Assembly (NCBI GenBank): GCA_036389485.1
Contig: DASVPR010000025.1
Coordinates: 1 to 64,000 of the forward strand
Direction: 5' to 3'
Source: CADCVT01 sp036389485
GTDB lineage: Bacteria > Actinomycetota > Thermoleophilia > Solirubrobacterales > Solirubrobacteraceae
DNA length: 64,000 bases
Made by a program: the position numbers and the translations under genes
Shown here: piece after piece, positions 15,262 through 23,939 of the stretch
How positions within the stretch are numbered: position 1 is the stretch's first letter
Layout: every line of letters begins with the position of its first letter
The notes under the pieces: generated by a model
Seen by the model: the letters and a program-made list of their open reading frames with translations, nothing else
Database searches by the model: none
What the model was told of the DNA's origin: nothing

Positions 15262-15927
15262 GACCTCGCCGGCGCCGAGCGACGTCTTCCCGCCGCCCGG
15301 CAGCTCGACGACGAGCTGCCCGGAGGCGTCGACCCCCGCCGCGACGCCGCTTCCCCCGCTCCACGTGATCTCGCGGCCGAGCAGGGCGTCCCGGGCGCGC
15401 CAGGCGTCGAGGATCGTCTCGGCGTCCTCCGCGAGGCGGCGCTCGAGCGCCGCGAGGACCTCGACGAGGGCCGGCTCGACGTCGGCCGGCTCGCGACCGA
15501 GGCCCGTCGCGGTGTCGCGCAGCTCGGGCGGGAGGTCCTGGGGCCGGACCGCCACGTTCAGCCCGATGCCGAGGATCGCCCATCCCTCGAACGGCCGCCC
15601 CTCGACGAGGATCCCCGCCGCCTTGCGCCCGCCGAGCTGCACGTCGTTCGGCCACTTGATCCGTGCGTCGGGCCCGCACACGTCCGCGACCGCGACGGCG
15701 GCCGCGAGCGGCAGCAGCGTCGGCGGGTCGCGCAGGACGAGCGACATCAACAGCGACCGGCCGCGCGGCGCCGACCACGTCCTTCCCTGGCGCCCGCGGC
15801 CCGCGGACTGCTCGGCGGCGGTGACGAGCGTCCCGTGCGGCGCGCCGGCGAGCGCGAGCTCGCGGGCGCGCGTGTTCGTCGAGTCCGTCGCGCGGAGGTG
15901 CAGCCGCGGATGGCCGAGCGCGGTCAC
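15247..15927 (-). CDS. birA: Biotin--[acetyl-CoA-carboxylase] ligase, no DNA-binding domain
   Basis: Attaches biotin to carboxylase carrier domains using ATP. 226 aa, group I (monofunctional): it begins at the catalytic domain with no N-terminal HTH. The biotinyl-AMP loop GRGRQGRTW and the KWPNDV motif are intact, and the C-terminal SH3-like segment is present. GTG start at 15927 overlaps the SAM hydrolase stop (GTGA). It ends in a palindrome covering the stop codon. Confidence 0.95.
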   Translation of the reverse strand: MTALGHPRLHLRATDSTNTRARELALAGAPHGTLVTAAEQSAGRGRQGRTWSAPRGRSLLMSLVLRDPPTLLPLAAAVAVADVCGPDARIKWPNDVQLGGRKAAGILVEGRPFEGWAILGIGLNVAVRPQDLPPELRDTATGLGREPADVEPALVEVLAALERRLAEDAETILDAWRARDALLGREITWSGGSGVAAGVDASGQLVVELPGGGKTSLGAGEVHLGS

Positions 15928-16727
15928 GCCGGGAGCACGCGCAGCTCCGCGTCGAGCCCGCAGCCGAGCCGGTCCGCCGCCGAGCCGCGGTTGACGGCCA
16001 GCGCGAGCGTCCGGTACGCGTCCTCGTACAGGAGCAGCTCGCCGGGGGCGACGTCGGTGAACGCGTGCGCGTAGACCGCGGTGTGCTCGCGGCCGCCGGC
16101 CTCCACGACGACCTGCTGGCCGAGCCGCAGCCCGCTGCGCGCGAGCAGGAAGTGCTCGGCGTCGAGGGTCACGTTGCCGTAGCGGTCGATCGCGAGGACG
16201 TGCGCGACGACCTCGTCGCCCTCCAGCCGCGCGGTCGGCAGGTCGAGGCCGACGAGCTCGTCCGGCTCCAGCGGCTCGCCGGCGTCCGCGAGGTCGGCGC
16301 CCGCCGCCAGGTGCGCGCCCACCGGCGCGAAGAGGTCGCGGCCGTGGAAGGTCGCGGACACCGGCGTGAGCCGGCACGGCGACGTCGAGATCTCGACCGC
16401 CTGCGCCACGCCGCCGAAGCGCTCGGCCGCCGGCAGCAGCAGGCCGTTGTCCGGACCGACGAGCAGCCGGTCCTCCTCCGCCGTCCGCACCGCGATCGCC
16501 CGTCGCCGCCCGCCGACCTCGGGATCGACGACCGCGACGTGGACCCCCGCGGGCGCGTAGGGGAGCGCCCGCCGCAGGACCAGCGCCCCCGTCCGGACGT
16601 CGTGCCGCGGGATGCCGTGCGTGAGGTCGACGACCCTCGCCTCCGGCGCGATCCCGGCGATCACCGCGTGGCAGACGCCGACGAAGTCGTCCTCGACGCC
16701 GTAGTCCGTGAGGAGGGTGACCAGCAC
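15924..16727 (-). CDS. SAM hydroxide adenosyltransferase (DUF62/SAM hydrolase)
   Basis: Hydrolyses S-adenosylmethionine to adenosine and methionine, or a related fluorinase-fold reaction. 267 aa: LLTDYGVEDDFVGVCHA at the N-terminus, VVDPEVGGRRR (family usually DPGVG), GPDNG and FHGRDLFAPVGA. A longer N-terminal extension is open but is Arg/Pro-rich shadow sequence; GTG at 16727 with TACCCT eight bases upstream fits a leaderless start. Cotranscribed with birA. Confidence 0.9.
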   Translation of the reverse strand: MLVTLLTDYGVEDDFVGVCHAVIAGIAPEARVVDLTHGIPRHDVRTGALVLRRALPYAPAGVHVAVVDPEVGGRRRAIAVRTAEEDRLLVGPDNGLLLPAAERFGGVAQAVEISTSPCRLTPVSATFHGRDLFAPVGAHLAAGADLADAGEPLEPDELVGLDLPTARLEGDEVVAHVLAIDRYGNVTLDAEHFLLARSGLRLGQQVVVEAGGREHTAVYAHAFTDVAPGELLLYEDAYRTLALAVNRGSAADRLGCGLDAELRVLPA

Positions 16728-16771
16728 GGCCCGCAAGGGTAGGCGGCGAGGCTGCCGGGTAGGCGGCGGGC

Positions 16772-16978
16772 ATGGCCGAACGTGACGACGCGCCCCTCGC
16801 CGACGAGCCCCAGCCGGGTTCGGTCCCGAACGACATGCCGAGCGGGATGCCGGCCGGCTCCGAGGACGCCGAGCCCGAGCCGCTCGGGCCGGAGGACACC
16901 GAGGACGAGCCCGACGAGGGCGCCGACGCGATGCCGGGCATCCCGACCGAGGGCGACGACCCGTACAGCGCGGGCTGA
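16772..16978 (+). CDS. Small acidic disordered protein, 68 aa
   Basis: Not recognised. Very acidic and Pro/Gly-rich with no hydrophobic core or Cys, ending GDDPYSAG; likely intrinsically disordered and cytoplasmic. Third-base GC and a divergent position from the SAM hydrolase support a real gene. TAGGCG lies six bases before ATG; the 12-base string gggtaggcggcg occurs twice just upstream. Function unknown. Confidence 0.65.
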   Translation: MAERDDAPLADEPQPGSVPNDMPSGMPAGSEDAEPEPLGPEDTEDEPDEGADAMPGIPTEGDDPYSAG

Positions 16979-17029
16979 TCACGAGCGGTGGCCAGGCCGC
17001 GGCGACGCGCGAGCGGTCGCGCGCCTCGG

Positions 17030-18475
17030 CTAGCCGCCGGCGTCGCTAAGGAGCGCCTCGACGAGCCCGTCGGGCGTGTGGGTCGTCGCTTCGACGTGCG
17101 GCTCGATCCCGTGCGCGCGCAGCTCGCCCGTCGTCGCGGGGCCGATCGAGACGGCGCGCGGTCCGTCCAACGCGCCGCCGACGGCCGTGAGGAAGTGCCT
17201 CACGGACGACGCGCTCGTGAACGTCGCGTAGTCGGCGGCGAGCGCGGCGTCGCGGGCGGCCTCGTCGAGCGGCTCGGCGACGGTCCGATAGAGCGCGAGG
17301 ACCTCGACCTCCGTGCCGCGCTCGCGGAGGGCGTCCGGGAGGACCTCGCGGCCCTCCTCGGCGCGGGCGATGAGCGCGCGGGAGAACGTGCGGCCGGCGA
17401 GCGCCTCGACGAGCCCCTCCGCGACCGCGCGCTCGGGCACGACGTCGGGCTCGATGCCGCGCGCCCGCAGCGCGCGGGCGGTGCCCGGGCCGATGGCCGC
17501 GATCACCGGGCCGGCCAGGGCGCGCGCGTCGCGCACTTCGTCGAGGAGCCGCTCGGCGCCGTTCGGGCTGGTCACGCACAACAGGTCGAAGCCGGCGAGG
17601 CCGGGCACCTCGACCTGCAGCGGCTCGATCCGGATCGCCGGCGCCTCGACGACGGCCGCGCCGAGCTCGCGGAGCCGCGCGGCGAGGGCGCTCGCCTGCG
17701 CGCGGGCGCGCGTGACGACGACGGTGCGGCCGCTGAGCGGGCGGCGCTCGAACCAGCCCAGCTCGTCGCGCAGCGCCGCGACCTCGCCGACGATCGCGAC
17801 CGCCGGCGCGCGGAAGCCCTCGGCATCGGACGGCAGCCGCGCGAGCGTCGAGACGAGGCTGCGCTGCCCGGGGACTGTCCCCTCCTGGACGATCGCCGCG
17901 GGCTCGTCCGGGCGGCGGCCGTGCGCGATGAGCTGCTCCGCGATCCGCGGCAGCCGGCGGACGCCCATGTAGAAGACGAGCGTCCCCGGGAACCGCGCGA
18001 GCGCCTCCCAGTCGATCGCGGTCTCGCCCTTCGCGGGGTCCTCGTGGCCGGTCACGAAGGCCACGGCGCTCGCCGCGCCGCGGAACGTCACGGGGATCCC
18101 CGCGTACGCCGGGGCGGCGACGCCCGCCGTCACTCCCGGCACGACCTCGAACGCGATCCCCGCCTCGCGCAGCAGCCGCGCCTCCTCGCCACCGCGCCCG
18201 AACACGAACGGGTCGCCGCCCTTCAGCCGCACGACGGTCCGGCCCGCGCGGGCGTGCTCGACGAGGAGTCGCTCCGTCTCCTCCTGCGGGACCTGCGGCC
18301 CGCCGCCCACCTTCCCGACGTCGATCAGCTCCGCGCCCGGCGGCGCCGCGTCGAGCGCCTCGCGCGGGACGAGCTTGTCGTGGAGCACGACGTCCGCCCG
18401 CCCGATCACCTCGAGTGCGCGCGCGGTGAGGAGCCCCGGGTCGCCCGGCCCGGTGCCGACGAGGTAGACGGTCAC
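17030..18475 (-). CDS. Uroporphyrinogen-III C-methyltransferase / uroporphyrinogen-III synthase fusion
   Basis: Bifunctional tetrapyrrole enzyme (481 aa). Residues 1-240 are a CobA/SUMT methyltransferase (VYLVGTGPGDPGLLT, VRLKGGDPFVFGRGGEE, PGVTAG) that makes precorrin-2 with SAM. Residues about 250-481 are HemD, cyclising hydroxymethylbilane to uroporphyrinogen III (GRTVVVTRARAQ, FTSASSVRHFL). Last gene of the moaC-ccm-hem operon; GTG start overlaps the hemC stop. The CobA part contains one copy of the GGGGACAGTCCCC element. Fusion feeds both heme and siroheme/cobamide branches. Confidence 0.95.
   Translation of the reverse strand: MTVYLVGTGPGDPGLLTARALEVIGRADVVLHDKLVPREALDAAPPGAELIDVGKVGGGPQVPQEETERLLVEHARAGRTVVRLKGGDPFVFGRGGEEARLLREAGIAFEVVPGVTAGVAAPAYAGIPVTFRGAASAVAFVTGHEDPAKGETAIDWEALARFPGTLVFYMGVRRLPRIAEQLIAHGRRPDEPAAIVQEGTVPGQRSLVSTLARLPSDAEGFRAPAVAIVGEVAALRDELGWFERRPLSGRTVVVTRARAQASALAARLRELGAAVVEAPAIRIEPLQVEVPGLAGFDLLCVTSPNGAERLLDEVRDARALAGPVIAAIGPGTARALRARGIEPDVVPERAVAEGLVEALAGRTFSRALIARAEEGREVLPDALRERGTEVEVLALYRTVAEPLDEAARDAALAADYATFTSASSVRHFLTAVGGALDGPRAVSIGPATTGELRAHGIEPHVEATTHTPDGLVEALLSDAGG
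17870..17882 (-). repeat. GGGGACAGTCCCC near-palindrome, copy 1
   Basis: 13-base inverted repeat around one central base, on the coding strand of cobA-hemD, read as Gly-Thr-Val-Pro using the locally rare Thr codon ACA. See the copies at 26489, 27941 and 32463. Confidence 0.8.
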
Positions 18476-19344
18476 CGCAGCAGCTCCCCCGCGCCGGCGG
18501 CGAGGAGCCGTTCCGCGACGGCCGCGCCGAGTGTGGAGGGATCGTCGCCGGAGAGCTCGTCCGCGATCCACGCCGACCCGTCGTGGGCGCCCACGAAGGC
18601 GCGAACGTGCAGCCGGCCGTCGGCCCCGGCCGAGTGCAGCTCGATCGTCTCCATGGCCTGGACCCCGACGGCGCTGCGGCAGTCGGCGCCCAGCCCCGCG
18701 ACGACGGCGCGCTCCGTCGCGAGCGTCGCCTCCGTCGCCTGGTCGCGGAGGTGCGCGATCGCCTCGGCGGTCGCGACGTCGCCCTCGCGCGCCTCGAGGA
18801 CGAGCGTGCCCTGACCGGCGGCGGGGACGAAGTCCAACACCGCGCCGGCCGCGTCGGAGCGGCCGAGGCGGGCCAGACCGGCGGCGGCCAGCACGATCGC
18901 GTCCGCCTCGCCGTCGGCGAGCTTGCGCAGCCGGGTGTCGACGTTGCCGCGCAGCTCGACGAGGTCCAGGTCCGGGCGTCGGGCGAGCAGCTGGGCGCGG
19001 CGGCGCAGCGACGACGTCCCGACCCGCGCGCCGGCCGGCAACGCGTCGAGCGAGGGCGCGCCGCACAGCACGTCGGCGGCGTGCTCGCGCGCCGGAGCGC
19101 CGACCAAGGCGAGCCCGTCCGCGATCTCGGCCGGGACGTCCTTCGCGCTGTGCACCGCCAGGTCGACGTCGCCGCGCAGCAGCGCCTCCTCCAGCTCGGC
19201 GATCCACTCGCGCTTGTCGTCGACCGCGCGCCGGCGGTCGCCGGAGGTCACGATCGGGACGAGGTCGACCGGAGGGTCCAGGCGCTCAGCGATCCACTGC
19301 GCCTGCGCCAGCGCGAGGGCGCTGCCGCGCGTCCCGATCCTCAC
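18472..19344 (-). CDS. hemC: Hydroxymethylbilane synthase (porphobilinogen deaminase)
   Basis: Polymerises four porphobilinogens into hydroxymethylbilane. 290 aa with GTRGSALALAQA, VHSAKDVP, GTSSLRRRAQL and ELRGNVDTRL motifs. The dipyrromethane cofactor Cys lies in LGADCRSAVGV, a variant of the usual GGCxxP. GTG start overlaps the hemA stop as GTGA; its own stop overlaps cobA-hemD likewise, consistent with tight coupling. Confidence 0.96.
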   Translation of the reverse strand: MRIGTRGSALALAQAQWIAERLDPPVDLVPIVTSGDRRRAVDDKREWIAELEEALLRGDVDLAVHSAKDVPAEIADGLALVGAPAREHAADVLCGAPSLDALPAGARVGTSSLRRRAQLLARRPDLDLVELRGNVDTRLRKLADGEADAIVLAAAGLARLGRSDAAGAVLDFVPAAGQGTLVLEAREGDVATAEAIAHLRDQATEATLATERAVVAGLGADCRSAVGVQAMETIELHSAGADGRLHVRAFVGAHDGSAWIADELSGDDPSTLGAAVAERLLAAGAGELLR

Positions 19345-20666
19345 CGCGAGCGCCGGCGCAGCTCGCGCACCTCGGCGGACTCGGCCCCCTCCGAGGAGGC
19401 CGCCGCCGGCGCGTCGGCCAGGCCGAACAGCTCGCGCGCGAGCTCCAGCCGCGCATGCGAGCCGTGCTCCTTGAGCTGGAGCGTCGGCTCGTGCAGCAGG
19501 CGCGACATCACCGTGCGCGCGATGGCCTCGGCGCGGGCGACGTCCCGCGCCGACGCGCTCTCCCACCGCGCGGCGTTCTCCGCCAGCACGGCGTCGACGA
19601 TCGCCTCCCCGTGCGCGCGCAGCGCCGCCACCGTCGGGACGACCGCGAGCGACCCCATCCACGACGCGAAGCGCGAGATCTCCTCCTCGATGATCTCCTC
19701 CCCCCGCGAGACCTCGCCGGCCCGCACGCGCAGGTTGCGCGCGACGACGCGCTGGAGGCCGTCCATGTCGACGAGCCTCACGCCGTCCAGCTCGCCGCAC
19801 GCCGCCTCGACGTCGCGCGGCACCGCGATGTCCAGCAAAAGCAGAGGACGGCCGCCCCGCGCGCGCATCACCAGCTCGAGCTCGTCGCGCTCGACGATCG
19901 GATGCGGCGATGCCGTCGCGCACAGCAGGACGTCCGCCAGCTCGAGCTGCTCCGGCAGCCGATCGAGGGGCAGGACCGTGCCGCCGAAGCGGGCCGCCAG
20001 CGACCGCGCCCGCGCCGCGTGCCGGTTGGCGACGAAGATCGTCGTGACGCCCTTGGCGGCCAGCGCCTGCGCCGTCAGCTCGGACGTCTCGCCCGCGCCG
20101 ATGATCACGACCGGCCGGCCGGCGAGGTTCCCGAGGACGTCGGTCGCGAGGTCGACCGCCACGGACGACACCGACGCCGCGCCGAGCCCGATCCCCGTCT
20201 CCGCCCGCACGCGCTTGCCCGCCGCGAGCGCTGCGCTGAAGAGCCGGTTCGTCAGCGGCCCGGTCGTCCCGGCGCTCAGAGCCACCTCGTAGGAGCGCTT
20301 GACCTGCCCCTGGACCTCCGACTCCCCCACGATCATCGACTCGAGCCCGGCGGTGACGCGGAAGAGCTGGCGCGCGGCGTCGCAGTTGCGCGGCGAGTAG
20401 ATCACCTCGGCGAGCTCGGTCGGGCGGATCCCGGCGCGGCCGGCCATCGCGCTCAGCGCCGCGCTCTCGCCCTCGACCCCGTCCGAGGCGACGAGGTAGA
20501 CCTCGGTGCGGTTGCACGTCGAGATCGCGACGGCCTCGGAGATCGAGGGCGTCCCGAGGAGGTCCTGCAGCAGCGCGGGCAGCTGCGGCCCGGGCAGCGC
20601 GAGCTTCTCGCGCAGCGCGACCGGCGCCGTCTTGTGCGAGATCCCGAGGAGGATCAGCTCACTCAC
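19341..20666 (-). CDS. hemA: Glutamyl-tRNA reductase
   Basis: First committed enzyme of C5-pathway tetrapyrrole synthesis, reducing Glu-tRNA to glutamate-1-semialdehyde. 441 aa; catalytic Cys in ISTCNRTEVYL (about 48-58), GESEVQGQVK, and NADPH-binding VVIIGAGETSELTAQAL. GTG start at 20666 overlaps the ccmD stop. Neither hemL nor hemB is in this window. Confidence 0.97.
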   Translation of the reverse strand: MSELILLGISHKTAPVALREKLALPGPQLPALLQDLLGTPSISEAVAISTCNRTEVYLVASDGVEGESAALSAMAGRAGIRPTELAEVIYSPRNCDAARQLFRVTAGLESMIVGESEVQGQVKRSYEVALSAGTTGPLTNRLFSAALAAGKRVRAETGIGLGAASVSSVAVDLATDVLGNLAGRPVVIIGAGETSELTAQALAAKGVTTIFVANRHAARARSLAARFGGTVLPLDRLPEQLELADVLLCATASPHPIVERDELELVMRARGGRPLLLLDIAVPRDVEAACGELDGVRLVDMDGLQRVVARNLRVRAGEVSRGEEIIEEEISRFASWMGSLAVVPTVAALRAHGEAIVDAVLAENAARWESASARDVARAEAIARTVMSRLLHEPTLQLKEHGSHARLELARELFGLADAPAAASSEGAESAEVRELRRRSR

Positions 20667-20839
20667 GCGGCGACCTCCTCCCGCTCGCGCTCGGCGTCGC
20701 GGGCGTCGGCGAGCGCGCGCAGCTCGTCGAGGTCGCGCTCGAGGCGGCCCAGCCGCCGCACCATGATCGCCACGTACACGAGCACGAGCGCGAGGAACAC
20801 GAGGTACGCGGCGGTCAGGTACTTCTCGCCGGTGGACAT
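20663..20839 (-). CDS. ccmD: CcmD-like small membrane protein
   Basis: 58 aa: one transmembrane helix (about 8-28) followed by a basic, then Glu/Arg-rich tail, as in the CcmD subunit that releases holo-CcmE from CcmABC. Assignment rests largely on position between ccmC and hemA and on this topology. Its ATG overlaps the ccmC TGA (TGATG) and its stop overlaps hemA. Confidence 0.8.
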   Translation of the reverse strand: MSTGEKYLTAAYLVFLALVLVYVAIMVRRLGRLERDLDELRALADARDAEREREEVAA

Positions 20840-21567
20840 CAGGCGGTCACCTGCGGCGCCGCGCTGCGGCCGGTCCTCGGTGCGGTGTCGCCCGCGAGCC
20901 GGCGGCGCAGCGCCTTGACCTGGAAGCGCGTGTGCTTCGCCGCCATCTCGTACTTCCACAGCGTGACGAACAGCAGCGTCATCCCGGCGAGCGCGACGAA
21001 GAACGTCAGCCACACCTCGCCGGGCAGGCTGCCGGAGGACAGCGTGCGCGGGTGCGTCTGCTCCTGCGCCATCCGGACCGCCATGAAGTTCAGCGGCACG
21101 AACGCGCCCGCGACGATCGCGAAGACGCTCGCGTACCGCGCCTGCCGCTCGGGGTCCTCGATGGAGAACCGCAGCGGCTGGTAGGTCGCGTAGAGCAGGA
21201 AGACGATGAGGAAGGAGACGAGCGTCGGCTCGTCCCACAGCCACCAGTGGCCCCAGAAGCCGCGCGCCCAGATGGAGCCGGTGATGAGCGCGCCGACGCC
21301 GAAGATGAGGCTCATGTGGATCGCGACGTACGACTTGAGGTCGTAGGAGCGGTCGCGCGTGCGGAGGTGCTGGATCCCGAAGATCCCGCCGACCACGAAG
21401 CCGCAGAGGGCCACGATCGCGAGCGGGACGTGGATGTAGAAGATGCGCTGGATGTTCCCCTGCTCGGCCTCCCGCGGCGCGTAGAGGATCGCGAGCGTCA
21501 CCGCGCCGACGAGGGTGGCGGCGGTGGCGAGGGAGAGGGGCCGGAGGCCCTTGCCGTAGAGGGACAT
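20839..21567 (-). CDS. ccmC: Heme exporter/handling protein CcmC
   Basis: Membrane protein (242 aa, about six helices) that presents heme for attachment to CcmE in System I cytochrome c maturation. The tryptophan-rich heme motif appears as WGHWWLWDEPTLVSF, flanked by the His residues HVPLAI and HMSLIFG. The C-terminal roughly 40 residues are basic and disordered. Between ccmB and ccmD. Confidence 0.95.
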   Translation of the reverse strand: MSLYGKGLRPLSLATAATLVGAVTLAILYAPREAEQGNIQRIFYIHVPLAIVALCGFVVGGIFGIQHLRTRDRSYDLKSYVAIHMSLIFGVGALITGSIWARGFWGHWWLWDEPTLVSFLIVFLLYATYQPLRFSIEDPERQARYASVFAIVAGAFVPLNFMAVRMAQEQTHPRTLSSGSLPGEVWLTFFVALAGMTLLFVTLWKYEMAAKHTRFQVKALRRRLAGDTAPRTGRSAAPQVTA

Positions 21568-21569
21568 GC

Positions 21570-22244
21570 TCAGTCTTCGAGGAGGAAGTCGAAGACCCCG
21601 TAGGCGACGAGGCCGATGACCAGATCATAGATGGCGAGGATGGCCAGCCAGCGTGACGGAGGTCCTGTTGCGCCCTGTTCCGCGAGCAGCGGCGAGGTGG
21701 CCTCGGAGGCGGCGAGGATGACCGGGACGAGGAGCGGGAGCGTCAGCAGCGGGCCGATGAGGTCGCGTGCCCGGGTGCGGATCGCGATGCCCGCGACGAG
21801 GGTCCCGACCGTCGCGATGCCGGCGTTGGCGAGGAGCAGGACGGCGACGAGCCGGGGGAGCGGGTCGAGCAGGTCGGGGCCGAGGAGGAGCAGGCCGAAC
21901 GCGGGCACGGCGACCAGCTCCACGACGGTCAGGAACGCGAAGAGCGCGATCGCCTTCGCGACGAAGAGCGCGGTGCGGTCGACGGGCGCGAGGAGGAAGC
22001 CGTCGAAGCCGCCCTGCTCCTGCTCGGCGACGAAGAGGCGGTTCTGGCCGAGCACCGCCGCGAAGAGCAGCGTGACCCACAGGATCCCCGCCGCGAGGTC
22101 CCCTTCCAGCTCGTCGCGGTCGAGGCCGAAGTGGAAGAGGACGAACGTCGTGACGGCGAAGAGCGTCATCGCCGGGATCGACTCGAGCGTCCGCCGTTCG
22201 GCGAGCAGGTCCTTCCTCAGGAGGGCGCTCACGGCGTGCCTCAC
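21570..22244 (-). CDS. ccmB: Heme exporter permease CcmB
   Basis: ABC permease (224 aa, about six helices) pairing with CcmA. Motifs LLRKDLLAERRT and EQEQGGFDGFLLAPVDRTALF are typical. GTG start at 22244 overlaps the ccmA stop region. Complements CcmC/CcmA in releasing holo-CcmE; CcmE, F and H are not in this window. Confidence 0.95.
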   Translation of the reverse strand: MRHAVSALLRKDLLAERRTLESIPAMTLFAVTTFVLFHFGLDRDELEGDLAAGILWVTLLFAAVLGQNRLFVAEQEQGGFDGFLLAPVDRTALFVAKAIALFAFLTVVELVAVPAFGLLLLGPDLLDPLPRLVAVLLLANAGIATVGTLVAGIAIRTRARDLIGPLLTLPLLVPVILAASEATSPLLAEQGATGPPSRWLAILAIYDLVIGLVAYGVFDFLLED

Positions 22245-22939
22245 CGGTAGAGCCTCGCGATCTCTTCGCCGCCGACCTCGGCGCCCAGCACCTCCGCCCG
22301 CCCGGCTCGAAGCCCGAGCACGACGTCCGCCTCCGCGCGGCCGCCGGTCGGGTCGTGGCTCGTGACGACGCGCGTCCGCCCGCTTCGTCTGCCGATCAGC
22401 GGCTCGACCAGCTCGATGCTGCCGGGGTCGAGGTTGGCGCGCGGCTCGTCGAGCAGCAGGAGCGGCGGGTCGTGCAGGACCGCGCGGCAGACCGCGAACC
22501 GCTGCACCAACCCTCTCGACAGCCCGTGCACCGGGTCGTCGGCGCGGTCACGCAGGCCCACCCGGCCGATCAGCTCGTCCACCCGCTCCTCGGGGACTCT
22601 CTGCAGCCGCGCGTGGAAGCGCAGGTTCTCGCGGCCGGTCAGCTCGCGGTACAGCAGCGGCTCGTGGCCGAGGAAGCCGATGCGCCCGCGGACCTCGTGC
22701 GCCTTCGCCGGCAGCTCGCGGCCGAGGACCTCGACCGTTCCCGCGTGCGGTCGCAGGAGCGTGGCGAGGATCCGCAGCAGCGTGGACTTCCCCGCGCCGT
22801 TCGGCCCGAAGACGACCAGCGTCTCTCCGGCTTCCACCCGCAGGGAAACGCGGTCGAGCGCGACCCGCTCGCCGTAGAGACGCGTGACGTCCTCCAGCGC
22901 CACCGCGCTTCGCGGCGCGGCCCCTCCGCCCGCGTCCAC
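22241..22939 (-). CDS. ccmA: Heme exporter ATP-binding protein CcmA
   Basis: ABC ATPase (232 aa). Walker A GPNGAGKSTLLR, Q-loop near FLGHEPLLY, signature LSRGLVQR (first Gly-Gly weakly kept, as is common in CcmA) and Walker B LLLLDEP. The frame stays open to an ATG at 22987 inside mog, but the GTG at 22939 has GAGGGGG five bases before it just past the mog stop, so it is preferred. Confidence 0.93.
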   Translation of the reverse strand: MDAGGGAAPRSAVALEDVTRLYGERVALDRVSLRVEAGETLVVFGPNGAGKSTLLRILATLLRPHAGTVEVLGRELPAKAHEVRGRIGFLGHEPLLYRELTGRENLRFHARLQRVPEERVDELIGRVGLRDRADDPVHGLSRGLVQRFAVCRAVLHDPPLLLLDEPRANLDPGSIELVEPLIGRRSGRTRVVTSHDPTGGRAEADVVLGLRAGRAEVLGAEVGGEEIARLYR

Positions 22940-22949
22940 GCCCGCCCCC

Positions 22950-23423
22950 TCAGTGCCGGCTGTCGCCGTGGAGCGTGTCGACGACATGCCGCAGCGTCGG
23001 GCTGATCACCGGGAAGAGCTCGTCGACCGCCTTCGGGTTGCCGGGGAAGTTGACGATCAGCGTGCGGCGGGCGATGCCGGAGACGCCTCGGGTCAGGATG
23101 CCGTGGGGCGTGCGGCGCAGCGCCTCGGCGCGCATGGCCTCGGCGAAGCCCGGGGCGTCGCGGTCGATGACGGCGCGGGTCGCCTCCGGCGTCACGTCGT
23201 CCGGCGTCAGGCCGGTGCCGCCGGTCGTGAAGATGAGCGCCATCCCGTCGTCGACGTAGTGGTGCAGCCGGTCCTCGATGAGCGCGAAGTCGTCGGGGAC
23301 GACCTCCATCGCCTGCACGTCCGCCCCCGCCTCCTCGGCGAGGTGAGCCAGCAGCGGGCCGGACTCGTCGTCGGCCTCGCGCCGCGAGACGCGTGTGGAA
23401 ATGGTGAGGACCGCGGTGCGCAC
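22950..23423 (-). CDS. Molybdopterin adenylyltransferase (MoaB/Mog family)
   Basis: Adenylates molybdopterin before metal insertion. 157 aa with FTTGGTGLTPDDVTPEA (MPT-binding loop) and VNFPGNPKAVDE. GTG start. Follows moaC by 10 bases and precedes ccmA. Whether MoaB or Mog cannot be decided; in Actinobacteria both share this fold. Confidence 0.93.
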   Translation of the reverse strand: MRTAVLTISTRVSRREADDESGPLLAHLAEEAGADVQAMEVVPDDFALIEDRLHHYVDDGMALIFTTGGTGLTPDDVTPEATRAVIDRDAPGFAEAMRAEALRRTPHGILTRGVSGIARRTLIVNFPGNPKAVDELFPVISPTLRHVVDTLHGDSRH

Positions 23424-23433
23424 GCGAGGGAGA

Positions 23434-23907
23434 CTAGGAGGAGCGGCGCCAGTCCCCGCTCTTGCCCCCGGTCTTCTCGAGCAGCACGACCTCCGCGATC
23501 TCGACGCCTTTCTCGAGTCCCTTGACCATGTCGTACACGGTGAGCGCCGCGACGGACGCCGCCGTCAGCGCCTCCATCTCCACGCCGGTCTGCGCTCTCG
23601 TGCGCGCCTCCGCCGTCAGCGTCACCGTCCCGTCGCCCACGATCGCTTCCACGCCGACGAAGCTCAGCGGCAGCGAATGGCACAGCGGGATCAGCTCGTC
23701 GGTGCGCTTGGCGGCCATGATCCCGGCGAGGCGCGCCGTGCCGAGGACGTCGCCCTTCGGCGCGTCGCCCTGCTGCACGGCGCGCGCGGTCTCGGGGCTC
23801 ATCCGCACGACCGCGCGCGCGACCGCCCGCCGCTCGGTGACGTCCTTCGCGCCCACGTCGACCATCGTGGCGCGCCCGCGGTCGTCGATGTGCGTCAGGT
23901 CACTCAA
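23434..23907 (-). CDS. moaC: Cyclic pyranopterin monophosphate synthase
   Basis: Second step of molybdenum cofactor synthesis. 157 aa: GRATMVDVGAK, MAAKRTDELIPLCHSLPL, and the MVKGLEKGVEI active-site segment with catalytic Lys residues. Start is TTG at 23907, supported by TACGCT exactly seven bases upstream, as in other leaderless genes here. First gene of the moaC-mog-ccmABCD-hemAC-cobA/hemD transcript. Confidence 0.95.
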   Translation of the reverse strand: MSDLTHIDDRGRATMVDVGAKDVTERRAVARAVVRMSPETARAVQQGDAPKGDVLGTARLAGIMAAKRTDELIPLCHSLPLSFVGVEAIVGDGTVTLTAEARTRAQTGVEMEALTAASVAALTVYDMVKGLEKGVEIAEVVLLEKTGGKSGDWRRSS

Positions 23908-23914
23908 CGGTCCG

Positions 23915-23924
23915 AGCGTACCGG
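23915..23924. promoter_or_regulatory. -10 element of moaC, overlapping a possible divergent -10
   Basis: Minus-strand TACGCT (23920-23915) lies seven bases from the moaC TTG. On the plus strand TACCGG (23919-23924) shares its TA but lacks the final T and is 15 bases from the ATG at 23940, so it is weaker. The same TACGCT is found at 24880 and, minus strand, at 36033. Confidence 0.55.
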
Positions 23925-23939
23925 GGAACAGGCGTTCCC

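Noticed and set aside
22940..22987. ATG 22987 as the ccmA start
   Set aside because: It lies inside mog and adds a low-complexity extension; GTG 22939 has a good SD just past the mog stop.
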